Source of the DNA: Capsicum annuum
Lineage: Eukaryota > Streptophyta > Magnoliopsida > Solanales > Solanaceae
Length of the DNA: 64,000 bases
Assembly (NCBI RefSeq): GCF_002878395.1
Contig: NC_061114.1
Span: 150,209,970-150,273,969 of the forward strand
Direction: 5' to 3'
Positions 32,732 to 45,553 of this stretch are shown piece by piece (positions within the stretch are counted from its first letter, which is position 1; each line of letters begins with the position of its first letter). The notes below the pieces were generated by a model. That model was given only the letters and a program-made list of their open reading frames with translations, was not told the DNA's origin and did not search any database. Position numbers and translations under genes: made by a program.

Positions 32732-34695
32732 TGACTTTGTAAATAACTAAATAGCCATACATTACCAATTATTATGCCATAGCCAAGGATCTACCCTATC
32801 CATATCATATTATAAATAAATCCCAATGCCGTACTTGAACTAGAGCTTACATTCTCACGATCATTTTAAAATATGTAAGACTTGAAGTGGGAATCATTTA
32901 ATAAATAACAACATCAATTTTTAGACTTTAACCAAAAATAATATATCATAAGACCACATCAATAGACCATGTAAATAAACCATAACAATAAGCCAAACCA
33001 CTACATCACTACAATTACCCATTGGACATTGCCCAAAATTAAGACTAACTCTCAACTACCAAACTAGCACAATCAATAAGGGTTTAATATATTTGGAATC
33101 CCAAAAGAGTCATTAATAAGATTATATAAAGCGTAAATAAGTTTACAAAATCTAATACAAGTCTTAGCTTAAGATGGCTTAGAAGGGCCACTAATAATCC
33201 CCGAAATCCATATTTATGTAAATTCTGCACCAAATGAGGTTAAGGTATCTTAATTACTTTCTAGATGTGAAATTATCCATAATTAGACCTATCATTGCAA
33301 ATCTCCTTAAAGCCTAAATAACTAAATTAATTGTGCCTAGATTATAGATTCAAGATAGCCTAAACAGTCCAACTAACTCAAATATTCTCAATCATAACTC
33401 CAACATCTAAATCCCACACCATATCAAGCATAATTTCATAATCATACTTAAAATAGCTCAATCTATGAAGAGGGTAAACCTAGCCTACCTAGATGCCAAA
33501 GAAAAGCCCAAATAATCTTTTAAACCATTGATTTACCTTTACAAGAAGTTTCCACAATGTGTCACTCTATCAGAATCACATTCTACTCATCCAAATGAAA
33601 CTACGATATAAGCATTGCATGAATTTTCTTCAGGTGCAAAATTATATAAAAATCATATGTGAGGTCCATTTACAGAATCTCACTTTGAAAACCAACATAC
33701 ATCCCTCTTTTTTAAAGAAATTTTATCCTGATAAATAAATAAATTTTGAGATCTATTGGTGTTGCAATCAACACACAAAGATTTTAATGATTTTAGAAAA
33801 AGGAGAAATTAACCATGAAAATAATGGAAGTTTACCACAAATTCCAAGAAGAAACACGTAAAATAACTTTGCCCAATCTTCAAAATTACCCACAAACGAC
33901 TATCCCATGTTTTCCCACTTTTTAGGGTTCGATATTCTATGGAATGGATAAAATTGGGAATATTAGGATATATGGAGTATTTAAACCCTTCCCAAATACG
34001 CAGAAGCCACTTAAGCAAACATTAGGCCCCTTAAGAGGCCTATTGTTGCTAAAGAGACATCTGGTGCCTGCACAGGTACCGCTTAAATAGTAAGGGCACC
34101 ACTTAAGCGATGACTTACTTTTTCAGCCTAACCACTTGTATTGCAAGCTGGGAAATTTAGCGGGTCTCTGCAAAAGTAACCAAAATGTCCTCGTAAGTGG
34201 TGCACTAGCTGGGTGCGCTAGCTGAAGATCATTAATTTATCAAAACTTCCACCAACCACTGGATATTCTTTTATAACTCGTATACATAAATAGACTATGC
34301 TATCAAATTCAATTTCCAAATTTGATGTCATAGTAAAATTTCCATCCGAGGTTATTTTGATGAAATGTGGGTACCACACCTACTTTTCATTTTTCATAAC
34401 TTTTGGCCAATAGCCTAAAATGAGTCTAGAAGAATTGACTCCCAAACCTAGGGTTCTCCTAATAGAAAATCAATGTTCTAGAGTTGTTGGAATAGTTAGA
34501 ATTGGTATAAGAGGTCATTTGTCTAAATTTTTCTCCTTGCAGCCAATTTAAACTAACATTGGTTTCAAAGTAGGGAATTGTCTCTAAAACACAAATGAAC
34601 TCTATCAAATTCATCAAGTCATAGATTACTTAGGGCACCTATAAAAATTCTCTAAATTGTGAAAGTATGAAAAAATGACCTGGAGGGATATTAAA
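32732..34695 (-). repeat. LTR copy of the E3 family (solo or truncated)
   Basis: It is collinear with the E3 LTR (about 42200-43270 plus 52633-53328): shared caagtcttag-cttaagatg, tagggttcgatattct/tagggtttaaatatt, the cttaag-rich block (34010-34210), catccgaggttattttgat and gaaaaaatgacctggaggg at its end. The first part of the E3 LTR is not recognisable here, so the left side is probably truncated. No pol tail follows on the right. Confidence 0.75.
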
Positions 34696-34739
34696 AATAG
34701 ATAGAAAATAAAGTCAAGAGACCTCCTCCATCATTTCTT

Positions 34740-35508
34740 CAAAAGATTTAGAAAAACAAAGACATTTCAAGCTTTAAGAAGTTTGTTGATAATTTCAAAG
34801 AACTAAATATAAATATTCTTCTAATTAATGCATTAATGTGGATGCCAAAGTATGCAAAATACCTAAGAGACATAGGGGAAAGTAAAATATTATTAAAAGA
34901 TTATGAAACTATGCCACTTACTAAAGAGTACAGTTTAATAGTAATGATAAAAGTACCAAAAAAGCAAAAGAACCCTGGGAGTTTGACCATTCCCATACAA
35001 ATTGGGGAAAGTGAGGTTGTACATGCTTTGAGTAATTTCGGGTAGAGTATCAAATTGATTCCCAATTTTTGTTCAACAAAATGTTCTTAGGAAGACCAAG
35101 GTCCACCATCAAAGCTCTACAACAAATTGATAGATCAAGAATGACTCAAAAAAATCATAAAAGACATTCTTATCCAAGTTGGTAAGTGGTAAGTTTTAAT
35201 CCTTGTTGATTTCATAATCGATTTGTAGTAAATGTAAGGATTTCAATCATATTAGGATGCCTATTTTTGGGCACTAGTTGAGCACTCATTATTTTGAGAG
35301 AGCGCAAGCTAAAAATATAATTGAATATTGAGGAGGTTTCTTTCAAAGTATATAAAACACTCACCATACCTTACACTAAAAAATTATGCATTATCATAGA
35401 GGTGAAAGAAGATAAGTGTGGGGGAGAGGAGTGTGAGTTTATGAATATTCATCTTCAAATATTTTCACCCAATGATATAAGGTGCAGAAAGAGAGAGTTC
35501 AAAAGATG
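34740..35508 (+). pseudogene. Athila-like gag end and protease fragment
   Basis: Around 34777-34850 the frame reads K-K-F-V-D-N-F-K-E-L-N-I-N-I then M-W-M-P-K-Y-A-K-Y-L-R-D. It continues with K-N-P-G-S-L-T-I-P-I-Q-I-G, the linker before the Athila-like protease. The active-site region reads A-L-S-N-F-G-stop-S-I where A-L-C-D-L-G-A-S-I is expected, so the catalytic Asp is replaced. G-R-P-R-S-T-I-K-A-L-Q (35090) and E-E-V-S-F-K-V-Y-K (35325) follow after frameshifts. It is a relative of element A on the same strand. Confidence 0.8.
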
Positions 35509-35631
35509 GTGAAAGAACTTGAGCACACAACAACAAACAACAACAACAACATACCGAGTATATTCCCACCGAGTAGGGTCTGGGGAGAGTAAGTGTACAC
35601 AGTCCATACCATACCTCAAAGTGAAAAACTG
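35509..35631 (-). mobile_element. 5'-truncated TS-type SINE with short flanking duplication
   Basis: On the - strand it reads gtgtacacttactctcccca, then gaccctactcggtgggaata, and ends in ttg repeats ((CAA)n on the + strand, 35527-35550). I recognise this as the 3' part of the tobacco/Solanaceae TS SINE family. The tRNA-like head is missing. gtgaaagaacttg (35509-35521) and gtgaaaaactg (35621-35631) look like a decayed target duplication. Confidence 0.75.
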
Positions 35632-35765
35632 AATGTGACTTTGAATGTAATGTGAAAATAGAAAAGAGGGAAAATTTGATGGTGATCCTACTGGATTAAA
35701 TAAGAGAAAAAGTGATTTATAAAGGGAAGAAGAGATTAAGAGATCATAGGTTAAGTTATTACATA

Positions 35766-35810
35766 AGTCATGTCATAATTTTGAATCTAGTGCTGGCTGA
35801 GAGGCAAACA
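35766..35810 (+). other. Second copy of the conserved post-protease motif
   Basis: gtcatgtcataattttgaat and gtgctggctgagaggcaaac match the element A motif at 10332-10380 in order and spacing. It lies about 300 bp after the protease fragment, with the SINE in between. Confidence 0.6.
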
Positions 35811-35815
35811 AAGTT

Positions 35816-38300
35816 ATACTAAAGGTAGCTTTTTGTTTATTTTATAGTGTAACTTTTTTGTTATTTTTTTTTATTTGTTCTTATAGATTATTAAAAGTAT
35901 GGATACCCAAAATCAAAGCTAGGAGCACGGTAAAAGGATAAGTGTGGGCATGTTTCACTTTCTTACAAAAATTATAAAGAGAAATATGACACTAGCTCCA
36001 CCGAGGTCTCATATAGTATTCATAACTCTTGTTTATACCTTTGATAAATTCTTTGGAGATAAAGCATAGCATAACCATGTGGTGGGATCTTCCTGGATTT
36101 GTTATGATGAAGTATATTGTTGTTTTTTTATTTATCTACTCTTAGCTAGCTGCCTTTGAAAAAATTTAAAAGGCTTAAAAATACAAAAAGATTTTTCTTT
36201 GTAACTTAGATAAGAATAGTTTTTGTGTTTTTAAGTTTTTAGTTTTTGGTAGAGAATACTTCAGCCGCTTCTCAAATTTTTTGAGTTATTTTCTTAGGGA
36301 ACCTTTTAACAGAATATCCTTTTTCTTTTTAGGAAGTACCTTTTATTTTTAGTCATCATCAAGGATTTTCATGACTACGGATGGGTGATGACCATTTTGA
36401 GGGAAAATTAGTCATAGGTAACAAGTATAAAGTAGGACCTTTCAATAATTAAATTCTAGCTACTCGACTTAGATTTAAGCTAGACTCCATAGTTAATTCA
36501 GTCAATGAGGCACAAAATATTGAAAACTTTGTTTGAATCACATATATCCTTAGGACATGACTTTGAAATAAAATTATGATTGAATTATGCTTGTCGATTA
36601 ATGTGACTATTATGTGTGGATAGAGTCTAAGTTGTCTGTATTCAAACCATAAGTACTATGTGCGGTGAGTATTTCTAATGTTTCTTGCATACTAAAATCT
36701 ATAACTTTCCCGTATGTGGGAAAAGTTGATCATAGTATTGAACTTGTAGTACATAATCAAAGTAGTTCTTTAGTAGCGAAATCTTTCACCATTGTTTGGA
36801 TCTACTCGTGTAATATCCTTAATGATGTAACTTGGTTTGATTTTGACCTATTTATGGGTAAAAACTAAAATTAACCTGATGCCCTATGTTGAATTTGCCA
36901 TGGTATTAATTTGATCAAAATAGGAGCTAATACACTTTATATTGATGACATATGTTAAGAAAAATGATCACAGTACAAGGTAAACAGTGTGGGTGAGAAA
37001 AAGTGTATTGTGCATGTGTACATGTGTTAGATTATTTCAAGAAGAGGTTATGAATGAAATAAAAAAACAAAAGAATGTGAAAAAAAAGTACAATAAGATG
37101 GTGGACGCTATATAAAAGAGGGGATGAAGATTCTTTATTTGTTACGGAAAGTATGAGTTAGTTAGGGAGAATAATATGATGAGAAATAGTATATATAAAA
37201 GGAAAATGTAATAGTCATAAAGTGCATAGGGATAGTAGTAACAATTAGCCTAATAGGTCCTACTCGTTCCTTAGTTGATACTACAACAATGCAAAGTCAT
37301 TTTGATCTTACAATTTAATGGTATTATTTCTTTAAGTAGTATACTATGGGAAAGCCTATGGTATATCATATGTATTTGAAATTGTCTTCTGTGTGTGTGC
37401 AAATTCTTTTATGAATGTGCCCAATGTAATAACACAAATTTGTAAAATGAGATTGGGGGAACCGCTTAAAAGTAGGGTCACAAGATGGTAAGAATTTGGT
37501 GAACTAATGAACTCACTACTAATACAAAACCATGTTGGCCCTATTTTTTCCATTAAGAGTCGGCTTCAAGGTATTGCAGTTCTACTTTAGGATATTGTTA
37601 GTTGAAAATATGTTTTTATGAATGAATTACTCGTCATGATTAAGAGTTTAGAAAATTCGGGTGTGAGTGGTCTTTCTTTATTAGTGATTTTAAGGCATAA
37701 CTTATGTCATGTGATATAAAAGAGTTGTTCAGGGAAAAACAATGTTTTAAGAGTGGGGTGGTGACATTGGGCGTATTTATAAGCCAAAGTTCCATGTTTT
37801 TACCTATATTTTTGCTTAGTTTAAGAGTAGTTCAATTTTTATTCTAATGTGTGATGAATAAATGATGTCCAAGGATTAATATACATGATTAGACTATTTT
37901 CTAGTTGGGTATGTGGTTGGATTTAGAAATTTTTTAAAAAGAATGCTAAAGGTTGGATCTTTAGACATTGGAAGATTGAAAATGTGGTTTTTGAGGTCAA
38001 ATGTGTGCCATGGAGGAGGATAAAATAGAAAGGGTGTGTGTAAGGTCTACGGAACACTGCCCAATTAACGTGTCATGGTTCGTGCCATGCTACCATGTTG
38101 GGGAACGAGATTCCATGCCACGTTGTAGTGGTTGTTGGTCAGCACAAGTATTAATAGGACACGTAGAAAAATTATTAGGATATATCAGGACTTGGAAAGT
38201 AGAAAACATCAATGGATGCTTCTATTTTTGGTTTTTTAATTCATTTTCTCTCTTTATTATTTTATGAACAACTTTGAATTTGTATGTTTGTTTTTGAAAA
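35816..38300 (+). other. Probable non-coding internal part of the Athila-like fragment, then unassigned DNA
   Basis: T-rich text follows the conserved motif, as in element A. I find no RT, integrase, primer site or LTR pair. Short open frames at 36665-36868 and 38001-38267 have no recognisable domain. The word gtgtgggcatg near 35941 and similar GT-rich words recall the spacer of Athila elements but are not decisive. Confidence 0.45.
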
Positions 38301-39070
38301 TGAGTAGCTAAAACCCCTTATTCTAAGGTTGAGGCCAAATGTTTGATTATATATCATACTTTTGTTTCAGTTTAAGGTTGTTTTCTCATATCTTTCTTTT
38401 ACTCCAGTGTTAAAATGCATGTGCTTTCTTGGTGTGAAATTTGAGGTAGAATCACCAATATAAAATAAACAATATAAGGGATGCGTTCTTGTCTTTAACA
38501 TGAATTAAAGATTAGATTCACATTTAGGATAGAATATACCTAAAACACCTCCTTTGGTTTATAAAGAAGATGATATCTTGAAATACCTTGATTGGGCGTT
38601 GTCGCATCACGACTCAATGATTTTAGTTGCAACTTCAATTTAAGTAAAAGATTAGAGGTTCAGAAGACCATTTCCATACTATTAACCCCGTAAATCAACA
38701 ATTAGAAAACAACTTAACTATGAAAAAGTAAAGTTTTACAGGATTACAAATCATGTCTTTACCCTAGTATCTTCCTAAATATTTATTAAAACAAGCTTTA
38801 ATTATTTTATTATTTTTACATTAATTTTTAAAATCGATAGAGCAATCAATTTCATTTGTTCCAATTTCACTTGCTTAATCTCACATTAACACTTAAATTA
38901 GGTAATTTGCTAAGTCAAAAGTCTTTGAGAGTTTGATGTCCAACTTTCAAGAGATACTATATTACATGTATGATCATGTTCACTTACATGTGCATCAAGA
39001 CACAATAGAGGGATAACTAAACATGGCCAAGGTGTAGAGCCTATCTATCTCTATTTGAATCCACTAATTA
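38301..39070. other. AT-rich DNA with no recognised feature
   Basis: No coding frame, terminal repeat or conserved motif is visible on either strand. Confidence 0.5.
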
Positions 39071-40604
39071 TGTAACACCCAAAAATTCATTGTAAGATTC
39101 GAATATGTTTCAAGTATATATAGGATCAAACATAATTTTTTAATAGTTTGATTAGTGATTTAGACATGTATTAAGTCATCAAGTAACTCAAATATCTTGG
39201 CCAAATCAAAACCTTCCTTAATGATTGATCTCTTGAGATGAATCTTACAATAGTAAACTTCAATGAGAATCATTCCTAGAATATGGCATATTTTTGAGGT
39301 AAACGCCCATCAAATGATAGATATTTGAATTATATTTCAATCTCATCTACATTCACCTAAATCTAATATCAGAGTAAGATGTCACGGTATAAGCCACGAC
39401 CATATTTAAATTGTACAATTGTATAGTGGTCTTGTCTGATCAAAATAGCCCCAAACAAATGAAATTTTACTAGTATACCTTTAATTCACGAGAAGGAACC
39501 ACAATTAAGATTTGAAACCATGGTTTAAGGTACCATTGTGAGTCCTCTGGTTGCAATCTTAAACCATAAGAGAGGTACGATTGGTAGGTTCCACAATTGT
39601 ACAAAGTCTCGTATGGTGGATTTTAGAGAGCTCACATCTAGCCTCCAACCACGAACACTACCCAGGATCATAGGTAGGTCCCACAATAGTGGGACGGTCA
39701 CATATGTCTCTTCCAGCAACTTTTCTTTTATGAATTTAAAAAGGCACATCAGTCTTTTCCCTCTCTTTTAACATCACTATGTTATTTATGTTATTTCAAG
39801 GCTCAATATTAAGGTTAGTATTACCTAATCCCTTATTTCTCTGGAAATCATTCAAATCATAGTTTAAACTAAAACAAAAGAGTTGATTTTATTATCCAAG
39901 AGGAAGCTAGGGTTCATATTCTTCAGGCTTATAATTTTAAAGACTTCTTTAGGGTTCTAATTTCTAGGTATATGGTATTTTATCAATGGATTTCTGTTCA
40001 CCCATTAACTTCCAAAGTTAACTTAATTCCTAAGTCCAATTCCTTCTTCAAAGCCTAGGATTCATGATTGTTGTAAATTCTTAGATATTTTAGTCGCTTG
40101 CTTTTATTTATTGTTTATCCATGTTTCACCATGAATTTTAGTACCATTACATGTTTATGATCATACCCTCTAATTATATTGTGAAATCAATGATTTTGGA
40201 CATGAGTTATTAAATTTCCTTAAATTCACATAGTTTATAAAATTCACAGAATGGTTGCATTCTTCTGAGATGGCAGGTTATGGACACCCAATGACCTAGG
40301 ATATAAAATAATGGTAGTTGAATACTCATCCTTTAAGACTTCATGATTTAGGGTTCTTTCAGATAAAGTCTCTGTCTTTCAATTTTAGAATGTCAATATT
40401 CTCGAGCATTTTAGTATTTCAATTGAGTTATAGTTAGGAGTAGTGATTAGCATTGAGAGGATACAGGTTCAAATATCCCAAGTTCTAGAACTATGTACCT
40501 ATTGTAGGTTTACATTATAGTATTTTGGACATAAGATTAGTTGATCCACATCATCTAGTGTTATACACTTAGAAATATACTGAACACCCATTTTATTGGG
40601 GTTA
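39071..40604 (+). repeat. Possible LTR (solo or truncated) next to E3
   Basis: It starts TGTAACACCCAAAAATTC, the common start of plant gypsy LTRs. At 39400-39700 it has a cluster of reiterated words (ccacaattgtac, ttaaaccat, ggtaggt-cccacaat), the style seen in other LTRs of this window. There is no partner copy in the window and no clear right end before the TGTTATGACCC start of the E3 LTR. Element identity is unknown. Confidence 0.35.
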
Positions 40605-43270
40605 TGTTATGACCCGATTAACACAACATGATGAAACGTACACCATTCCACTAGTAGGTAAGCTAAACCATAGCCCAGAGCAACATATAATTGGATATCT
40701 TGGTGGAAAATGGCCTAAAAATCTAGAAATTAACAATTAAAGATTCAAATAGCAATAATAGAGTCCTAAAGGTCCAATAGATTGATAGGAACCAACAAGT
40801 ACCCCAAGACTCAATAATATAAGCACAAGAGCTACTACAAAAGAACTATGAGTACTGAATAGTCAAATACAATCCATCTTGAAGATGACAAACTAGATAT
40901 AAAATAGAAGGAAAAAAGGTTACTTTGACTTTAATAGCTCACCCAATCTCAAAAATCAACTCTGCCTAAATGTAAATGCAGACCAACAACTAGTACTCAA
41001 ATCTATATGAAAAAGGTATAGAAGTGTAGTATGAGTACTAAAACCATGGGTACTAAGTAGGAATCATTAGAAAACTATGCTAAATCATGATATAAACAAG
41101 ATAATATAAAAAATAACATATTCTAAGTCAATATAAAAAGTTTAAACCAGGAAATAAGCTTTAGCTCCATTTTACATGGGTAAATAAATGCACACAAGAA
41201 TGATAATATAAAGCTCATTCCATTAATTACAAAGTTGGCCCCCATAAACCAATAAGTGCAAAAATGTAAATAACCCAATGCAAATGTCCATAAGCCTAGA
41301 GGGTACAATCAAGGAAACCAACAATCGAATAATCATAATTTAACATATATCATTCCATAAAGAAGAATTCATCCATACCATATAACATCATAAATAACCC
41401 ATAATGCTGGACTCTAACTAAAATTCAATAGCATCTTTAGTACTATCATCAATTTTGCTGGACTTGAATTGGTGCTCATAATTATAAACTGTACCAAAGA
41501 ACCATTCTAGTGAGCCATTTCAATAATCTAAAATCAACAAATTATACAAATAACAATATATATAGCCATCTCTTTACTCATTTTTGTACTCTAACGAAGA
41601 ATCATAATGATAATTCTCATCCCTCATCACATCTACAAGCAATATTATCAACAATATTTGGAACATATAAAAATTTATAAGTTTTATTATGAAGCTTATT
41701 TGAAGTTATATCAATATGATAGCTAAAGGTCACCCATTGTATCTATAAGTTGTACTCATATCAATAGGCCACCTTCATATCATAAGCCACATCATACATA
41801 TCAATCGTCCAATATCTATAATCCATACGTTATTATATTGATAAGTCATATCATAATCATAAGGGATATAATATCTATGAAATATATATCATATTATATA
41901 TATATACGAATATAAGTAAAATATATCATTCTTCTAAGCTATATAACTTTAATCATACAAATATCTATAGAATTAAGCATATCTATGTTCCATATTATTA
42001 ATCATATTTAGAATCCATGCCAATAGTTGCATGTATAAGAAATAATTCATACTCATAAATTATATCCTTAGTTATACTTATGAGCAATAACATTAGTGAT
42101 ACTTGAAATTTTTACCAATTGGCACAAACATTCTCACTAATTATATCCATCCTTTATAAATGTCAAAAATATAATTAGGAAGAGTATATCATTAATAAAT
42201 GGGCTTATAAGGTTATCACAAGTCTTAGCCTAAGATGATCCAGATGGACCCACTTTAAATCCCCAACAAACCACTTAGGGAACTTCTACCCCAGATTATA
42301 CTAAGGTATCTAGGTTTATTTGTATATGTAGAATAAGACATAATTAGACCTAAGAGTGTAATCCTTACCAAACATGAATAATAAAGGCAATCCCCCTACA
42401 ACCATAGAAACTAAGGCAATTTCCTTAATTTGAGCAACTAAGGACAATTCTACTCTAACATGAATAACTAGGGAAATTTTTCCAACCTTGAGTAATTAAG
42501 GCATTACCATTCAACGCATATACAATGAAGACCAATTCACTTATACCATGAATTACAACTCTAACTACTCCAATTCTATGCTTTCAAGATAGCCTAATGC
42601 CCAACTAAGTCAAATTCTCAAACTCATACTTTAAACACCTAAATCCCACCTCATATCTATCATAATATCATGATCATAATATAATATACCTTAATCTATG
42701 TAGAAGGTAAAGCTAGCCTATCTGTGTGCTGAAGAAAGCCTACAAAATCTAGTAAATAACTAATTTCCTAGTTCGAGAAGCTTCCACAAGGTTTTACGCT
42801 ATAAAAAAATTATAATCTAATCATTAATATAAGAACAATGATACCCTTATTACACTATTTTGCTCCAGATCAAAAATTGCGTAAATATTCTACGTTGGGC
42901 CCGATTATGGAAATTTTATTTATAAAACTAGCTCAAACTCCCCTCTATTCTTGAAGAAAATATACCCTAAAATAGGTGAATTTTGACCTATAATAGTGCT
43001 AAAATAAAGACACAAAGCTTCTACCAATTTTAGGAAAAAGAAGAATTGTAGAAAGAAATTAATGGAAACTCACCATAAATTTGAAGGAGAAATCCAAGAC
43101 CCAAAATAACCCATAAATGTTATCCCTAATCTTTCCCACTTTTTAGGGTTTAAATATTTTTGAAATTGATGAGAAATTGTGAAAAGTGTGCTAAGTGGGT
43201 ATATTTATACCCTTTCCATGTCCACAAGTACGGCTTAAGCAGACACTGGGCCACTTAAGAGGTAATTACA
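40605..43270 (-). repeat. E3 3' LTR, left part
   Basis: It starts TGTTATGACCCGATTAAC. From about 42200 to 43270 it is collinear with 33150-34035. AT-rich dinucleotide runs occur at 41888-41910, and loosely repeated words of the type gaataactaaggcaattt at 42370-42510. At 43225-43262 the cttaag-rich block begins and is cut by E2. Confidence 0.75.
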
Positions 43271-45341
43271 TTCAACACCCTGAGTTTTTTTCTCCTTGAA
43301 AAATTTGTAAAATTTGATTTTCACTTTCCTAAAAATGATCCCCCTAATGAGTCTTGGGGAGTAAAGATGGGTCGTAACTTAATTAGAACAAATAGATTAG
43401 TATTCTACTCTAAGTACGAGTAGATCTCAACTAGCCATCAAGATATCTTAACGGTTATAAGGACCAAGTCTTAAGGTGTCTAGAAATTTATCCCAAGAAA
43501 CAATCTTTATTATGACTTGAGTTCACGATTCATAATGACTCATGATAGATTATCTTAACCCATTCCTAGGGTCTCTAGGGTGTAATCCCAAATTATTGAT
43601 GTCTTGAGATTGAGAAGTGGTTCTTAGTCATTAAGTGTGGTTATGATTCAGTGGTATGCATTGTAGCCAGACAAGTATGGGGTTTTAGTGGTTCTATCTT
43701 GAATATGATTCCTTGTCATGAGTCGTAATATGTCTATACGAGTAGTATAGTTACCTCATTAGCATTGTTACTTCACTAAAACACTTTCAAATGGTCTCTT
43801 CAATTCTCTCAAGTAGCCATACTTAAGGTCTCCTATAAGTGGGTCAAGAGATTCAGGGTTGAAATATCTCTGTAATCTTAGGTATTTTAGGGTGTTACTC
43901 TTCCCTCATTGTTAATTTATAAAAGCATATGTTTTAAGTTATTATTCATTAGATATTTATGTTGGTTTGAAATCAAGGGTGGAGGGTTTTGAATTCTTAT
44001 TGTTGAATGATGTTTTCCCATGGTTTACAAATGATTATTCATGATTAAATTATGGTTTCAAACTTGCATGGTGAATGTATCTAGCAATGAACTAAGAATT
44101 GTGATTTTCCCCAAACTTGTGACTTTTGAAGTGGTTATGACCCCTATCCCATACTATGAAATTGGTTTTTAATTATGAGAAATGTGGAAATTTGTAAAAT
44201 TGAACCTGCGTTTGTGAATTCCCCAGTAATGATAATTGGGGTGGAATATTGATATTACCTTGCAAGTGTAGTTTGTATGAAGATACCAACATTATATGCC
44301 ATAATGTGTAATGTGTTTCAATGAATGTGTATGTATGATAGTTTTTTTAATTAAAAGTTAATAAGGGTTGTTTGTTGAGTCGTAAAAGTGGAGGTTAGGA
44401 GAGACCAACACTGGAAACTGCAGTTGCCGACGCAGGGGTTTATATGACTGGTAGGTTTGAGTCTCCCTTATTGTTATAATTATATGATTGGGAGGTTCGA
44501 CTCCCCGACATCCCATTATATGATTTTATACTTATGTAACCTAAATATGCCGAGAGGTTCAAATCCCCCATAGTTCATATGTATACCCTCTAGTTTATAC
44601 AACATCACACACTAGGGCCCTACCAGCTAAGGGAGAGCTACGACCATGTAGCCCATGCGTGTGTTGGTATACTATAATAGTTGAGCTATACAATCTAAGC
44701 TAAAGTTTTAAAACACATACTAAGCCTTTTTTGTATCCCAATAAGTAATATATAAACATATATATAGTTGATTATGTGCATTGTATTTGAATAATTTGAA
44801 ACAATTGATCTTGGGATTTTTTTACTCTTATCTCTGAGTTTTATGCTAGCATTCACCTTGCTAACTGTCTTAGAATATTGTATCCCTACATGATGTATGA
44901 ACTGGTCATACTTCTACTCTCTTACTTAGTGATTAGGATTAGAGATTAGTTTGTGAGTTAACATTAAAGTGGTGAGCTTCCATACTTTGAAAGTCTATAT
45001 TTCATGTTCTGATCTCCTATGTCTCAGACTATTTAGACTTGTTACTGTCAATAATCGAGGGCATGTCCCCATTAAGTCTAGTTTTGGTTTTTTCTTTTGA
45101 AGGTTTTTTAGATTACTGTAGATATTGGGTGATTTTGACCTATTTTGGGCTGGTCATCGATCATCGATTATAGACGTGTTTTGACTTTTTTATGCTTATT
45201 GCATGCTATCTATTTTAATAGTTTGAATTCATCCGACATTAGGGGATGTTATGTTTGGATTGATTAGATACATGGGTGATCTCCGATCCGTATGGGACTT
45301 AAGATACACATCAAGGACAAGCCATAGTTTAGGTCATGACA
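43271..45341 (+). repeat. E2 5' LTR
   Basis: It starts TTCAACACCCTGAG where the 3' LTR has TGTAACACCTCGAG, so the TG end is mutated; it ends aggtcatgaca. It aligns to 50439-52632 over its length and more distantly to the E1 LTR. Confidence 0.9.
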
Positions 45342-45345
45342 GAGA

Positions 45346-45358
45346 TGGTATTAGAGCC
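45346..45358 (+). other. E2 primer binding site, tRNA-Met type
   Basis: TGGTATTAGAGCC, four bases after the LTR, has one change from TGGTATCAGAGCC. Confidence 0.9.
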
Positions 45359-45553
45359 TAGGTTTGATGTCATTTGGTATCCAACAAGACTGTGTCAAGT
45401 AGAGCCTTATTTATGCATATGTAGTGCATCACACTTATAAGGGAGAGGCTACAAGGACTTTAAAAATGTTTTCTTTTCTTGTTTTTCTATTTTTGAGAAA
45501 TAGAGCCTAAGATTTTAAAACTGTCTAATACCCATTTGTTCACCTTTTAGATC

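Noticed and set aside
38001..38267. Cys-containing open frame of 88 codons as a possible host gene
   Set aside because: No known domain, no supporting exons, and no splice pattern that I could follow; chance frame is more likely.
42370..42530. Tandem array in the E3 LTR
   Set aside because: Only loosely repeated words (gaataactaaggcaattt type) without a steady period; kept as a remark in the LTR entry.
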